A model generated the notes under the pieces. It saw only the letters and a program-made list of their open reading frames with translations, did not search any database and was not told where the DNA came from. A stretch of 42,971 nucleotides of DNA from JAFGKM01 sp964413825 (GTDB lineage: Bacteria > Ratteibacteria > UBA8468 > B48-G9 > JAFGKM01): contig CAYPTS010000009.1 in the NCBI GenBank assembly GCA_964413825.1, forward strand, positions 1 to 42,971, given 5' to 3'. Positions 7,141-14,890 of the stretch are shown here, piece after piece. The translations under genes and the position numbers were made by a program. Numbering within the stretch: the first letter of the stretch is position 1; each line of letters opens with the position of its first letter.

Positions 7141-7959
7141 ATGGGAGAGTTTGAAAAGGTGCGGGAATCTGCGGAGTTTATTAAAAGCAAGGCGGACATT
7201 TCTCCAGAAATAGGAATAATACTGGGGACAGGTCTGGACAAACTGGCGGATAAGATTACCGGAAGCGTTGTTATTCCTTATGAGGAGATACCGCACTTTC
7301 CTGTTTCCACGGTGGAGTCGCACACCGGAAATCTTGTAATCGGTAAAATCTCCGGTAAAAAGGTTGCCGCCATGCAGGGTCGTTTTCATTGTTACGAGGG
7401 GTATACGGCTCTGCAGATAGCTTTTCCCATAAGGGTGATGAAGTCGCTCGGGATTAGCAGGCTTCTTGAATCAAACGCCGCGGGCGGTCTTAACCCGCTT
7501 TTTTCAAGAGGAGATATTGTCATAATTACCGACCAGATAAATCTCATGGGGGCGAATCCGCTTACGGGCACCAACGATGAACGTTTCGGGGTAAGATTCC
7601 CTGATATGAGCAGGCCGTACGATGCAGAACTGGTAAATGCGGCTGAAAAAATTGCGATTGAACAGCGAATACTTCTGAAAAAAGGTGTGCTTGCGGGAAT
7701 GCAGGGACCCAGCCTGGAAACTCCTGCAGAGTACAGGTTTCTCCGTCTTATCGGAGCCGATATGGTCTGCATGTCGACCGTTCCGGAGGTTATTGCCGCG
7801 GTACATCTCGGGCTGAAAGTTTTCGGTGTTTCAGTCATAACGGATATGTGCCTTCCGGATGCGCTGGTGCCGGTTTCCCTCTCGGAAATAATCAAAATTG
7901 CAAATGAAGCGGAGCCGAAATTGACAAAACTCATGGAAAGCATTATAATGTCAAATTAG
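7141..7959 (+). CDS. punA: Purine nucleoside phosphorylase (PNP/MTAP family)
   Basis: 272 residues from the ATG at 7141, preceded by a G-rich ribosome site. Trimeric-PNP landmarks are visible: GTGLDKL near the N-terminus, GRFHCYEGY, ESNAAGGLNP, and GPSLETPAEYRFLR...GADMVCMSTVPE in the C-terminal half. The enzyme splits inosine and guanosine with phosphate into base and ribose-1-phosphate; the methylthioadenosine phosphorylase branch is less likely because the MSTVPE motif is PNP-like. It is followed without a gap by a small zinc-ribbon gene and then rpsU. Confidence 0.92.
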   Translation: MGEFEKVRESAEFIKSKADISPEIGIILGTGLDKLADKITGSVVIPYEEIPHFPVSTVESHTGNLVIGKISGKKVAAMQGRFHCYEGYTALQIAFPIRVMKSLGISRLLESNAAGGLNPLFSRGDIVIITDQINLMGANPLTGTNDERFGVRFPDMSRPYDAELVNAAEKIAIEQRILLKKGVLAGMQGPSLETPAEYRFLRLIGADMVCMSTVPEVIAAVHLGLKVFGVSVITDMCLPDALVPVSLSEIIKIANEAEPKLTKLMESIIMSN

Positions 7960-8124
7960 ATGACTAAGAAAAAAACACCCGTAGCAAAAAAGAAAGAAAA
8001 AAAGGCAAAAGTTGTGAAGCGGACGGTAAGATGCCGCAGTTGTTTCATGGTAGACAGCTATACGGTTGAAGAAAAAAAATGCAGGCATTGCGGCGCGGTG
8101 ATATTTCTGTTGGACGCCGTATGA
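7960..8124 (+). CDS. Small zinc-ribbon protein, 54 residues
   Basis: The ATG directly abuts the phosphorylase stop (TAGATG), so it is read through translational coupling. The first ~22 residues are almost all Lys, Ala and Val, like a nucleic-acid-binding tail. Two CxxC knuckles follow (C25, C28, C41, C44; CRSC and CRHCG), the pattern of a zinc ribbon. I do not recognise a named family. Position before rpsU suggests a ribosome- or RNA-associated role, but that is inference. Confidence 0.7.
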   Translation: MTKKKTPVAKKKEKKAKVVKRTVRCRSCFMVDSYTVEEKKCRHCGAVIFLLDAV

Positions 8125-8228
8125 AATCCGTCCGGACTTGAAAACTTTAACCTGATGCTTGTTTTACCTGCCTTCAGGAGCGAGATGTGTTCGTGGTGTT
8201 TTGTGCGGTGAGGAGGTGACTTTTTTTA

Positions 8229-8396
8229 ATGAGAAGGAATCCCGATTTTGAAAGAATATTCAGGCAGTTTAAAAGAGACGTTGAAAGGGAAGGTATCATA
8301 CGGGAAGTAAAAGAAAAGGAATACTACGAGAAACCAAGCCAGGTAAACAGGAGGAGAAAGGTCAGGAAGCAGCGCAGATATACTGCAAGCAGATAA
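8229..8396 (+). CDS. rpsU: 30S ribosomal protein S21
   Basis: 55 residues. The core RQFKRDVEREGIIREVKEKE followed by YYEKPS and a basic Arg/Lys tail is the S21 pattern (compare ALRRFKR...AGIIKEIRKREHYEKPS in other bacteria). The usual N-terminal strand is shorter than average; an in-frame stop at 8217 prevents a longer start. AGGAGG at 8211-8216 lies 12 nt upstream, a long spacing. S21 joins the small subunit late and helps initiation. Lys/Arg richness and the short length are normal for the family. Confidence 0.85.
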   Translation: MRRNPDFERIFRQFKRDVEREGIIREVKEKEYYEKPSQVNRRRKVRKQRRYTASR

Positions 8397-8426
8397 TACC
8401 GGCTCATTTTATGCGTAAATTGAAAC

Positions 8427-8435
8427 TGGTATACG
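8427..8435 (+). promoter_or_regulatory. Extended -10 promoter of the phosphofructokinase-family gene
   Basis: TGG-TATACG (TATACG at 8430-8435) lies 6 nt before the ATG at 8442, and no Shine-Dalgarno is present. No good -35 is seen. Spacing again fits a leaderless message. Confidence 0.45.
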
Positions 8436-8441
8436 TTCATC

Positions 8442-9413
8442 ATGATTTATACTGTTTCTCCGAATTCCAGCGTTGATTACACCTTTTACCTTTCCCGCAT
8501 TGTATACGACGATATAAACAGGATAGAGGAATCCCGCGTTGACGCGGGCGGGAAAGGGCTTAACGTTGCCAGAATGCTCACCGTGCTTGGGTGCGATTGC
8601 CGGGCGCTCGCTTTGCTCGGAGGTCCGAACGGCAGTAAACTGAAAACTCTTCTTGATGCCGAAGGAATAAAATACAGGTATGTTGAGATACGCGGAAACG
8701 TAAGGAGTATTTTTAATTTTTTTTCCGCCGGCACCGGCGCTTTGAGATTTAACGAGAACGGACCTTCTATATCCAAAAAGGAGCAGGCGGCTTTTTATCG
8801 GATGCTTGAAGGTATACGTTTCAAAAAAGGGGACATTCTTTCGATGTCGGGCAGTCTGCCGCCGGGCATGGATAAAACGGCCTACGTGAAAATCATAGAA
8901 GAAGCGCGGAAGAAAGGGGTCTTGCCGGTTCTCGATGCCGACGGGGATGCTTTGAAGGAAGGCATCAGGAGCAGACCGTTTATCATAAAGCCCAATCTGT
9001 GGGAACTCGAAAGAGCGTCCGGCAGGAAAATCACTTCGTTTGCAGTTCTCGAAAAAATCCTGAATAACATCATGGAAAAAGGCATATCGACAATTCTTCT
9101 TACTTTTGGTGAAAAGGGAGCAGTCCTTTTTTCTGAAAGCGAATTTTTATACGCGCGCGCGCCTGAAGTCAAGGTCAGGAGTACGATAGGCTGCGGGGAT
9201 GCTTTCCTCGCGGGCTTTTTGTCCTGTTTCTCCCGCAATGAAACGCCTGAACATTCCTTGAGGACGGCTGTTGCCTGCGGTACCGCCAAGGCGGCAACGG
9301 AAGGCACCGCCATGCCGGACAGGAAAGATGTGCGGGAAATTCTGCGCGGCGTTACCGCGCTGAAGATGGCTGGATGCCCCGCTTCTTTGAGGAAGGGGCT
9401 TTTAAAAAGATAA
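8442..9413 (+). CDS. 1-phosphofructokinase family hexose kinase (PfkB fold)
   Basis: 323 residues. The N-terminal TVSPNSSVDYTF and DAGGKGLNVARML segments are typical of the FruK/tagatose-6-phosphate kinase branch of PfkB kinases, and the C-terminal motif STIGCGDAFLAGF supplies the anion hole and catalytic Asp (GCGD instead of the usual GAGD). Substrate could be fructose-1-phosphate, fructose-6-phosphate or tagatose-6-phosphate; no PTS or fru genes are nearby to decide. Its 3' end overlaps the convergent membrane-protein gene by 62 bp. Confidence 0.87.
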   Translation: MIYTVSPNSSVDYTFYLSRIVYDDINRIEESRVDAGGKGLNVARMLTVLGCDCRALALLGGPNGSKLKTLLDAEGIKYRYVEIRGNVRSIFNFFSAGTGALRFNENGPSISKKEQAAFYRMLEGIRFKKGDILSMSGSLPPGMDKTAYVKIIEEARKKGVLPVLDADGDALKEGIRSRPFIIKPNLWELERASGRKITSFAVLEKILNNIMEKGISTILLTFGEKGAVLFSESEFLYARAPEVKVRSTIGCGDAFLAGFLSCFSRNETPEHSLRTAVACGTAKAATEGTAMPDRKDVREILRGVTALKMAGCPASLRKGLLKR

Positions 9414-10332
9414 GGATGACCGCTCCGATGGCGCTCTGCACTATCACGGTCAGCAGGAAAAGAACCGACAGCGCAAAGGCGTTCTCTTTCCCCATGTAAC
9501 TCGAGAAGAAATAAACGTAGGTAAATTCCCTTATACCGAGTCCCCCGAGCGAGGGAATCATTGTCGACGTCCATATCAGGGGGATGTATATAAAAAACAG
9601 GCCGAGGTTAGGTACCGGCTGTCCACGGAGCAAGGACATGCTCATCAAGTAGTTGTTTGAAACTGCGGCGCCCTGCAGGAGAAAACTTACAATCAGCGCG
9701 CAGGAAATGCTCTTCCTTGCCGAAAAATAACCGTTGAAAGCGGCGTACGTGTTCTTAAGTGTCCGTTTCATTCTTTCAGGTATGAATCTTCCGGTTCCCG
9801 CATAAAAGAACGAGGCTATTTTCCTGTTTGAGAAGAACAGCAAAATCAGGAGGAGTATGGCGAGAAAGAGCGCAAGGACGCATTTTGTCCGTTGAGGGAT
9901 GCTCGGTGTAACCAGTCCCGCGGCTACACCCATTGTAATGACTGTAAGCGCGCCGATAAACCTGTCTATAAGAACCGAACTGCCGAGCGCCAGTTTGTTC
10001 TCCGTTCCTTTTACCAGATAAAATACCTTTGCTATGTCTCCCCCTGAACCGGTGGGCAGGAAGTTGTTGAACAGCATTCCTATCATTGTCAGCTTCCACA
10101 TGTCCATGTACCGCAGCGTGCCGGAGTTGCGCTGGCTTTTAAGCAGGATGAGCCATCGCAGTGTCATGGGAAAGGAGAGGGTGACTGCAATCAGAACCGC
10201 GGCGGAAGCAATGGGAATATCGCATTCCTTGAGCGTTTCATAGAGGAGTTGGAAATCGACGTTTCTTATTACCAGATAGAGAAATCCCAGGCTTACCGCA
10301 GCTTTTATGAATAATTGCAGGCTTTTTTTCAT
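9352..10332 (-). CDS. LPG-synthase-like (UPF0104) integral membrane protein
   Basis: 326 residues with about eight hydrophobic segments. NNFLPTGSGGDIAKVFYL and SLGGLGIREFTYVYFF are the two diagnostic motifs of the lysylphosphatidylglycerol synthase transmembrane (flippase-like, TIGR00374) family. The cytosolic synthase domain of MprF is absent, so a lipid or glycan transfer or flipping role is more likely than aminoacylation. It starts 3 nt after the stop of the sugar kinase and is probably co-transcribed with it. Confidence 0.85.
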   Translation of the reverse strand: MKKSLQLFIKAAVSLGFLYLVIRNVDFQLLYETLKECDIPIASAAVLIAVTLSFPMTLRWLILLKSQRNSGTLRYMDMWKLTMIGMLFNNFLPTGSGGDIAKVFYLVKGTENKLALGSSVLIDRFIGALTVITMGVAAGLVTPSIPQRTKCVLALFLAILLLILLFFSNRKIASFFYAGTGRFIPERMKRTLKNTYAAFNGYFSARKSISCALIVSFLLQGAAVSNNYLMSMSLLRGQPVPNLGLFFIYIPLIWTSTMIPSLGGLGIREFTYVYFFSSYMGKENAFALSVLFLLTVIVQSAIGAVILIFLKAPSSKKRGIQPSSAR

Positions 10333-10335
10333 GTT

Positions 10336-11235
10336 TTAGAATTTCAGCATGTTTTTCATTTTGTAGAAGCGTTTTTCTACGGCGGCCAGGTTAACCTTCT
10401 CAAGTCTTCCGGTGCCGAAGTTCTCCACGGTGAACGAGGCGGTTACCGCTCCCATGACGGTTGCAGTGCGCAGATTTTTCCTTGTCGGAGATTTTCCGGC
10501 GGCCAGATAGCCGAGGAATCCTCCCGCAAAACTGTCGCCGGCGCCGGTCGGGTCTTTTACCGTCTCCATGGGATAAGCGGGAACCGCAAAAAAATCCTCT
10601 TTGCTCATGAGGAAAGCGCCGTGCTCGCCTTTCTTTATGACCACGATTTCCGGGCCGCTCTTCATTATTTTTTTAGCCGCGGAAAACAGGTTCTGATGTC
10701 CGGAAAGCATTTTTGCTTCGGTTTCATTTATGAAAAGAAGGTCTGTTTTTTTGAGAAGTTTATTCAGTGCGGACAGTTTGTTCCTTATCCAGAGATTCAT
10801 CGTGTCCATAACGACCATCTTCTTCGGCTTTATGCGGGAGAGAAGCCAGTCCTGTACGTCCGGGTCGGTATTTGCGAGAAAGAGGTAGTCGGTGTCGGTA
10901 TACCCTGCCGGTATTTTCATTGAGCCGACGGTAAGTTTCTCCGGGCATACCGACATCGTATGAGCTTCATTGAGGTTCTCGCCGTAATGTCCTGTCCAGC
11001 GAAATGTCGTGCCTTTGCATATTTTCAGCCCGGACAGGTCTACCCTGCGGCGTTTGAACTTTTTTATATATTCCCGCGGGAAGTCTTCTCCCGCAATGCT
11101 TACAAGGCGGACCGGCGTAAATATGGAAGCGGCGAACGATGCGTATGTCGCCGAACCCCCGAGAATCCCGTCCGCCTGCCCGTAAGGCGTTTTGATGCTG
11201 TCAATCGCCACCGAACCTATTATGACTATGCTCAT
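10336..11235 (-). CDS. PfkB-family sugar (ribokinase-like) kinase
   Basis: 299 residues. N-terminal GSVAIDSI and GGSATYASFAAS sugar-binding segment, C-terminal DPTGAGDSFAGGFLGYLA with the catalytic Asp in GAGD. All key elements of the ribokinase fold are present. Substrate is not decidable; nucleoside, ribose or fructose kinases are possible. The start codon follows directly on an interspersed repeat (11246-11349), with no clear ribosome site. It is the first gene of a two-gene unit with the membrane protein. Confidence 0.85.
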   Translation of the reverse strand: MSIVIIGSVAIDSIKTPYGQADGILGGSATYASFAASIFTPVRLVSIAGEDFPREYIKKFKRRRVDLSGLKICKGTTFRWTGHYGENLNEAHTMSVCPEKLTVGSMKIPAGYTDTDYLFLANTDPDVQDWLLSRIKPKKMVVMDTMNLWIRNKLSALNKLLKKTDLLFINETEAKMLSGHQNLFSAAKKIMKSGPEIVVIKKGEHGAFLMSKEDFFAVPAYPMETVKDPTGAGDSFAGGFLGYLAAGKSPTRKNLRTATVMGAVTASFTVENFGTGRLEKVNLAAVEKRFYKMKNMLKF

Positions 11236-11245
11236 ACCGTTTTGA

Positions 11246-11349
11246 TTTCATCCAGATAACTTTGTTGCCTGCGTCGTCAGCAGCGTGCGGCGTACCTTCA
11301 CAGTACGCCTCCTTGCTTCCTCCTTGCCGCCTCGCTCTCTGGCGAACTC
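11246..11349. repeat. Interspersed structured repeat, copy A
   Basis: 104 bp homologous to 23978-24077, from TTTCATCCAGATA to TCTGGCGAACTC. An internal hairpin GGCGTAC/GTACGCC corresponds to CGTAT/ATACG in copy B, a compensatory change. It separates nusB from the sugar kinase on the minus strand. No ORF. Confidence 0.8.
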
Positions 11350-11380
11350 AAAACGCTATTACTATACGCTTTGCGGCAAA

Positions 11381-11800
11381 TTATCTTTTCTCTATCCCTT
11401 CTTTTATTTTATGCAGGACTCCGTTTACAAACCGCGGGGAATCCTCGGTACTGTATTTTTTTGCGAGTTCTATAGCTTCATTGATTGATACCAGAACGGG
11501 CATATCTTCCAAGAAAAGTATTTCAAAGGTTGCGAGGCGCAGGATGTTTTTATCCAGGCAGGGCATTCTTTTTATGCTCCAGTTTATTGCCGCGGAGGAG
11601 ATTTTTTCGTCAATGGCGGGAAGGTTTTCCACTGTTCCCCTGACAAGGGAACCGGCAAATTCCGATATTTCAGCGTCCCGTACGTCCTGGTCATCCCAGA
11701 ACTCGCCGAGGAGTTTGTCCATATCCCCGCAGAGTTCATTTCGCATTTCAACCTGGTACAGACATATCAGCGCCAGTTCGCGAGCCTTTCGCCTTTTCAT
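11381..11800 (-). CDS. nusB: Transcription antitermination factor NusB
   Basis: 139 residues from the ATG at 11800 (KRRKARELALICLYQVEM), the classic NusB start; a longer reading frame to 11860 would overlap ribH and adds an atypical N-terminus. The all-helical family pattern continues to NILRLATFEILFL and SINEAIELAKKYSTEDSPRF, matching conserved C-terminal NusB segments. It binds boxA RNA with NusE during rRNA transcription. It lies 10 nt after ribH; the ribH-nusB pairing is widespread in bacteria. Confidence 0.93.
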   Translation of the reverse strand: MKRRKARELALICLYQVEMRNELCGDMDKLLGEFWDDQDVRDAEISEFAGSLVRGTVENLPAIDEKISSAAINWSIKRMPCLDKNILRLATFEILFLEDMPVLVSINEAIELAKKYSTEDSPRFVNGVLHKIKEGIEKR

Positions 11801-11810
11801 TAATTTCCCG

Positions 11811-12272
11811 TCAGAGTTGTCCGGACAGGTTGGCCATTTCGATTGCCGATAATGCCGCAAACCACCCCTTGTTGCCCATCTTGGTTCCCGCGCGCTCTAT
11901 CGCCTGGTCGGTTGAATCCGCGGTAACGACTCCGAAGGCAACCGGTACCCTGCCGTTCATATTTGCCTGCGTTACCGCCCGCGCCACCTGGGAACTGACG
12001 TATTCGAAGTGCGGCGTGTCCCCGCGGATGATGGCGCCCAGGCAGATGATAGCGTCATACTTGCCGCCCTCGGACATTTTTGACAAGGCAAAGACCGCTT
12101 CAACACTGCCCGGCACCCAAACAATTTCTATGTCGTTATCACTTCCGTTGTGCCGTATTATGCAGTCGACAGCGCCGTCAAGCAGGCGTCTTGAAATGAA
12201 ATCGTTGAATCTGCTGACTACAATGCCGAATTTTTTCCCCTTAGCGTCCAGTACCGCTTCTTTTGTTTTCAT
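11811..12272 (-). CDS. ribH: 6,7-dimethyl-8-ribityllumazine synthase
   Basis: 153 residues, standard length. Conserved segments: VVSRFND, VPGSVEAVFALSKM, CLGAIIRGDTPHFEYV and FGVVTADSTDQAIERAG, including the catalytic His in the TPHFEYV segment. It condenses the ribitylaminouracil intermediate with dihydroxybutanone phosphate, forming an icosahedral or pentameric shell. It follows ribBA after an 85-bp spacer with a GC palindrome and precedes nusB. Confidence 0.95.
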   Translation of the reverse strand: MKTKEAVLDAKGKKFGIVVSRFNDFISRRLLDGAVDCIIRHNGSDNDIEIVWVPGSVEAVFALSKMSEGGKYDAIICLGAIIRGDTPHFEYVSSQVARAVTQANMNGRVPVAFGVVTADSTDQAIERAGTKMGNKGWFAALSAIEMANLSGQL

Positions 12273-12287
12273 TTTTCCTCCTCATCT

Positions 12288-12339
12288 CCCCTCACCTTTG
12301 ATTCCTCTCCCCCGAGGGGAGAGGGTGCAGGGTGAGGGG
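12288..12339. repeat. GC-rich palindromic repeat between ribBA and ribH
   Basis: Outer arms CCCCTCACC (12288-12296) and GGTGAGGGG (12331-12339), inner arms CCTCTCCCC (12304-12312) and GGGGAGAGG (12316-12324). Related palindromes lie at 17688-17730 and, degenerate, at 14859-14890. It may act as an intra-operon attenuator or processing hairpin. Confidence 0.75.
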
Positions 12340-12357
12340 CTATGATTCATCTCTTTT

Positions 12358-13575
12358 TTATATTATATGCCCCATCCTGTTTCTCTTGGTATCCAGATAT
12401 TTTTTTGAATGCCTGTTACATTTTACCACAATGGGGACCCGTTCCACTATTTTTATTCCGTAACCTTCAAGCCCTATCACCTTTCTCGGATTGTTGGTGA
12501 GAAGCCTTACTCTGGTCAGCCCCAGGTCCGCCAGTATCTGCGCACCTATGCCGTAATCCCGCAGGTCTTCGGGAAATCCGAGTTTCAGGTTTGCGTCCAC
12601 GGTGTCAAGGTTCTTGTTTTCCTGCAGAAAGTACGCCTTCAGTTTATTTTCAAGCCCGATACCCCTGCCTTCCTGCGGCAGGTAGATGAGAACTCCCCTG
12701 TTCTCGTTTTCTATCATTTCAAGGGCTCTGTCCAGTTGTTCTCCGCAGTCGCATTTCCGCGAGCGGAAGATATCTCCCGTAAGGCATTGTGAATGAACCC
12801 TGACAAGGATGCTGTCGTCTTTGCCTTTCAGTTTGAGACTGCCTTTTACCAGTGCGAGATGGTGGCTGTGCTCTACTTTATCCCTGTAAAGCGTAAGTGC
12901 GAATTTTCCAAAGTCGGTGGGCAGATTCACGGTGAGCACCTTTTCTATGAGCTTCTCTCGTTTTCTGCGGTATTCAATCAGGTCTTTAATGGTTATTATC
13001 TTCAGGCGGTGTTTTGCGGCGAACTTCGCCAGTTCCGGTACCCGCGCCATCGTGCCGTCGTCCTTCATTATTTCGCACATGACCCCTGCCGGATAAAGCC
13101 CCGCAATTTTCGTTATGTCCACGCTTGCTTCCGTGTGTCCCGCTCTCACAAGTACCCCGCCTTCCTTTGCCCTGATTGGGAATATGTGGCCTGGTTTCGC
13201 GAGGTCTTCCGGGCGGGTATCTTGGTTCAGCAGGAGTTTCACCGTCAACGCCCTGTCGTGGGCGGATATGCCTGTCGTGCCGCCTTTCGCCGCATCCACG
13301 GAAACCGTGAAGGCGGTTTTATGAAGTGCGGTGTTGTCGGTACTCATGGGAGGCAGTTTCAGTTCTTCTATCCTTGCCGGCAGGAGAGCCGCGCATATCA
13401 GCCCCCGGGCTTCTTTTGCCATGAAGTTTATCGCCTGCGGAGTAATCTTTTCCGCGGCCATTACAAGGTCGCCCTCGTTTTCCCTGTTTTCATCGTCGAC
13501 GACTATGATGCATCGTCCGTTTTTAATATCCTTGACCGCCTCATCGACCGTGCTGAATATCCTTTTTTCCCCCAT
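12358..13575 (-). CDS. ribBA: Bifunctional DHBP synthase / GTP cyclohydrolase II
   Basis: 405 residues. Residues 1-205 are 3,4-dihydroxy-2-butanone-4-phosphate synthase (DDENRENEGDLVMAAE acidic loop, RAGHTEASVD). Residues ~206-400 are GTP cyclohydrolase II, with zinc ligands Cys264, Cys275 and Cys277 in HSQCLTGDIFRSRKCDCGEQ and LPQEGRGIGL. Both active sites look intact, so this protein starts both branches of riboflavin synthesis. A G-rich ribosome site precedes the ATG and a TATAAT lies 35 bp upstream. ribD and ribE are separated from it by a plus-strand URO-D gene. Confidence 0.95.
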   Translation of the reverse strand: MGEKRIFSTVDEAVKDIKNGRCIIVVDDENRENEGDLVMAAEKITPQAINFMAKEARGLICAALLPARIEELKLPPMSTDNTALHKTAFTVSVDAAKGGTTGISAHDRALTVKLLLNQDTRPEDLAKPGHIFPIRAKEGGVLVRAGHTEASVDITKIAGLYPAGVMCEIMKDDGTMARVPELAKFAAKHRLKIITIKDLIEYRRKREKLIEKVLTVNLPTDFGKFALTLYRDKVEHSHHLALVKGSLKLKGKDDSILVRVHSQCLTGDIFRSRKCDCGEQLDRALEMIENENRGVLIYLPQEGRGIGLENKLKAYFLQENKNLDTVDANLKLGFPEDLRDYGIGAQILADLGLTRVRLLTNNPRKVIGLEGYGIKIVERVPIVVKCNRHSKKYLDTKRNRMGHII

Positions 13576-13610
13576 GGATTCTTCTTCTCCCCCCTACCCG
13601 TATTCCCTTC

Positions 13611-13639
13611 ATTATAATACAAATCCCCTGTTTTTAAAA
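13611..13639 (-). promoter_or_regulatory. ribBA promoter
   Basis: On the minus strand a perfect TATAAT (13616 to 13611) with a weak -35 (TTTTAA, 13639 to 13634) at 17 bp. Transcription would start near 13604, leaving a ~29-nt leader with a purine-rich ribosome site. No room for an FMN riboswitch. Confidence 0.55.
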
Positions 13640-13644
13640 TCAGG
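13627..13644. promoter_or_regulatory. Possible operator dyad over the ribBA -35
   Basis: CCTG-TTTTTAAAAT-CAGG is an 18-bp near-perfect palindrome that overlaps the ribBA -35 region and lies ~45 bp upstream of the divergent URO-D promoter. It is well placed for a dimeric repressor acting on one or both genes. No regulator is identified. Confidence 0.35.
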
Positions 13645-13688
13645 AGTCTTTTCCAATACAAGATGAGCCTGAAGGAGTGCACGGTTTT

Positions 13689-13717
13689 TTGACTTCCGGC
13701 GGAGCATGGAATATCAT
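13689..13717 (+). promoter_or_regulatory. Promoter of the URO-D gene
   Basis: TTGACT (13689-13694), 17-bp spacer, TATCAT (13712-13717), followed by GGGAGG (13733-13738) before the ATG at 13743. Confidence 0.55.
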
Positions 13718-13742
13718 TAGGCATATCAAACTGGGAGGAATA

Positions 13743-14819
13743 ATGTACCTGCAAAAATCTTTTCAACCGGACTGCGAAGGCCTGAAAAAAAACATTCTGC
13801 GCGGAGGGACTCCGGAAAGGGTTTACAACATAGAGTTGTTTCTTGATGCGGAGGTGCAGAAGGCGGCGGCTCAATATTTCGGACTGCCGGGAGAGATAGA
13901 CAGTCCTGACCTTGACGCCAGGATGAAAGCGCGCGTTGCGATACACCGTTTCCTCGGCTACGATATGATAAGGGTATATCCGTACAATTACGACTGGACT
14001 ATGAAGAGGAACCGGGTTTCAGATACTACCGGCGATGAGAAGAACAGGGGTTCGCGTTCATGGCAGGATGAAGGAATAGGAGTGATTGCCGGCTGGGATG
14101 ATTTTGAGAAATATCCGTGGCCCGACCCGTCAAAAATCGACATGAGCGAATTTGACTGGTGCGAGAAAAACCTGCCCGACGGCATGGCTTGTTATGCTCT
14201 TACCGCCCACATACTGGAATATGTTACCGGGCTTTTGGGTTACGAAGGATTGAGCCTGGCGTTGTTTGATAATCCGGAACTTGTCGGAGCCGTATTTGAA
14301 AAAGTGGGGAAAAACCAGTCGGAATATACAAGGATGATTGCCGGGTACGGCCGGCTGGGCGCTGTCTGGGGAAGCGACGATATGGGGTTCAAGACGGGAT
14401 GCATGATAAGCCCGAAGGTTCTTGTTGAAAAAGCCCTCCCGTGGCACAAGAATTGTGCGGATACGGCGCATAAAAACGGCAAGTTATACCTGCTTCATTC
14501 ATGCGGCAAACTTGACGACATTATGGAGCCGCTCATAAACGATGTGAAGATAGACGCTAAACATTCATGGGAAGATGCCATTATTTCCGTGGACGAGGCA
14601 AAAAAGCGGTGGGGAAACAGGATAGCGGTGCTGGGCGGTATAGACGTTGATTTTCTCGTCAAGGCGGATGAATGCAGGGTGAGAGAGCGTGTGCGTAAAA
14701 CTCTCGACGCATGTATGCCGGGTGGAGGGTACTGCCTGGGAACCGGCAATTCCGTTGCCAACTACATTCCCTTGAAGAACTATCTTGCGATGCTTGATGA
14801 AGGACGCAGGTATAAGTAG
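13743..14819 (+). CDS. Uroporphyrinogen decarboxylase (URO-D) family protein
   Basis: 358 residues from the ATG at 13743, chosen for the GGGAGG site 5 nt upstream. The fold is recognised from the C-terminal LLHSCGKLDDIM...DAKHSWEDA...LGGIDVD and the GGGYCLGTGNSV segment, as in URO-D-like and corrinoid/coenzyme M methyltransferase proteins. The true HemE N-terminal arginine motif is absent, so a role in haem synthesis is unlikely. Large paralog sets of this family occur in Planctomycetes and Lentisphaerae-type bacteria, where function is mostly unknown. It lies on the opposite strand between ribE and ribBA. Confidence 0.82.
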   Translation: MYLQKSFQPDCEGLKKNILRGGTPERVYNIELFLDAEVQKAAAQYFGLPGEIDSPDLDARMKARVAIHRFLGYDMIRVYPYNYDWTMKRNRVSDTTGDEKNRGSRSWQDEGIGVIAGWDDFEKYPWPDPSKIDMSEFDWCEKNLPDGMACYALTAHILEYVTGLLGYEGLSLALFDNPELVGAVFEKVGKNQSEYTRMIAGYGRLGAVWGSDDMGFKTGCMISPKVLVEKALPWHKNCADTAHKNGKLYLLHSCGKLDDIMEPLINDVKIDAKHSWEDAIISVDEAKKRWGNRIAVLGGIDVDFLVKADECRVRERVRKTLDACMPGGGYCLGTGNSVANYIPLKNYLAMLDEGRRYK

Positions 14820-14858
14820 GAACTGAATTACCTTTGCAGAATACCGTATATTTCCTTC

Positions 14859-14890
14859 GCCCCTTGCGGTAGAGGGTCAGGGTGAGGGGG
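14859..14890. repeat. Degenerate GC palindromic repeat at ribE 3' end
   Basis: CGCCCCTTGCGG followed by AGAGGGTCAGGGTGAGGGG resembles half of the palindromes at 12288 and 17688. It reaches into ribE, whose last codons (encoding SPSP and the stop) are written in the repeat. Confidence 0.5.

Noticed and set aside
8155..8211. Short 18-residue frame ending at the rpsU ribosome site, possible leader peptide.
   Set aside because: No run of regulatory codons, no terminator/antiterminator pair, no ribosome site; too weak to call.
13576..13640. FMN riboswitch upstream of ribBA or of the ribD transcript.
   Set aside because: The leaders are too short and lack the conserved RFN sequence blocks.
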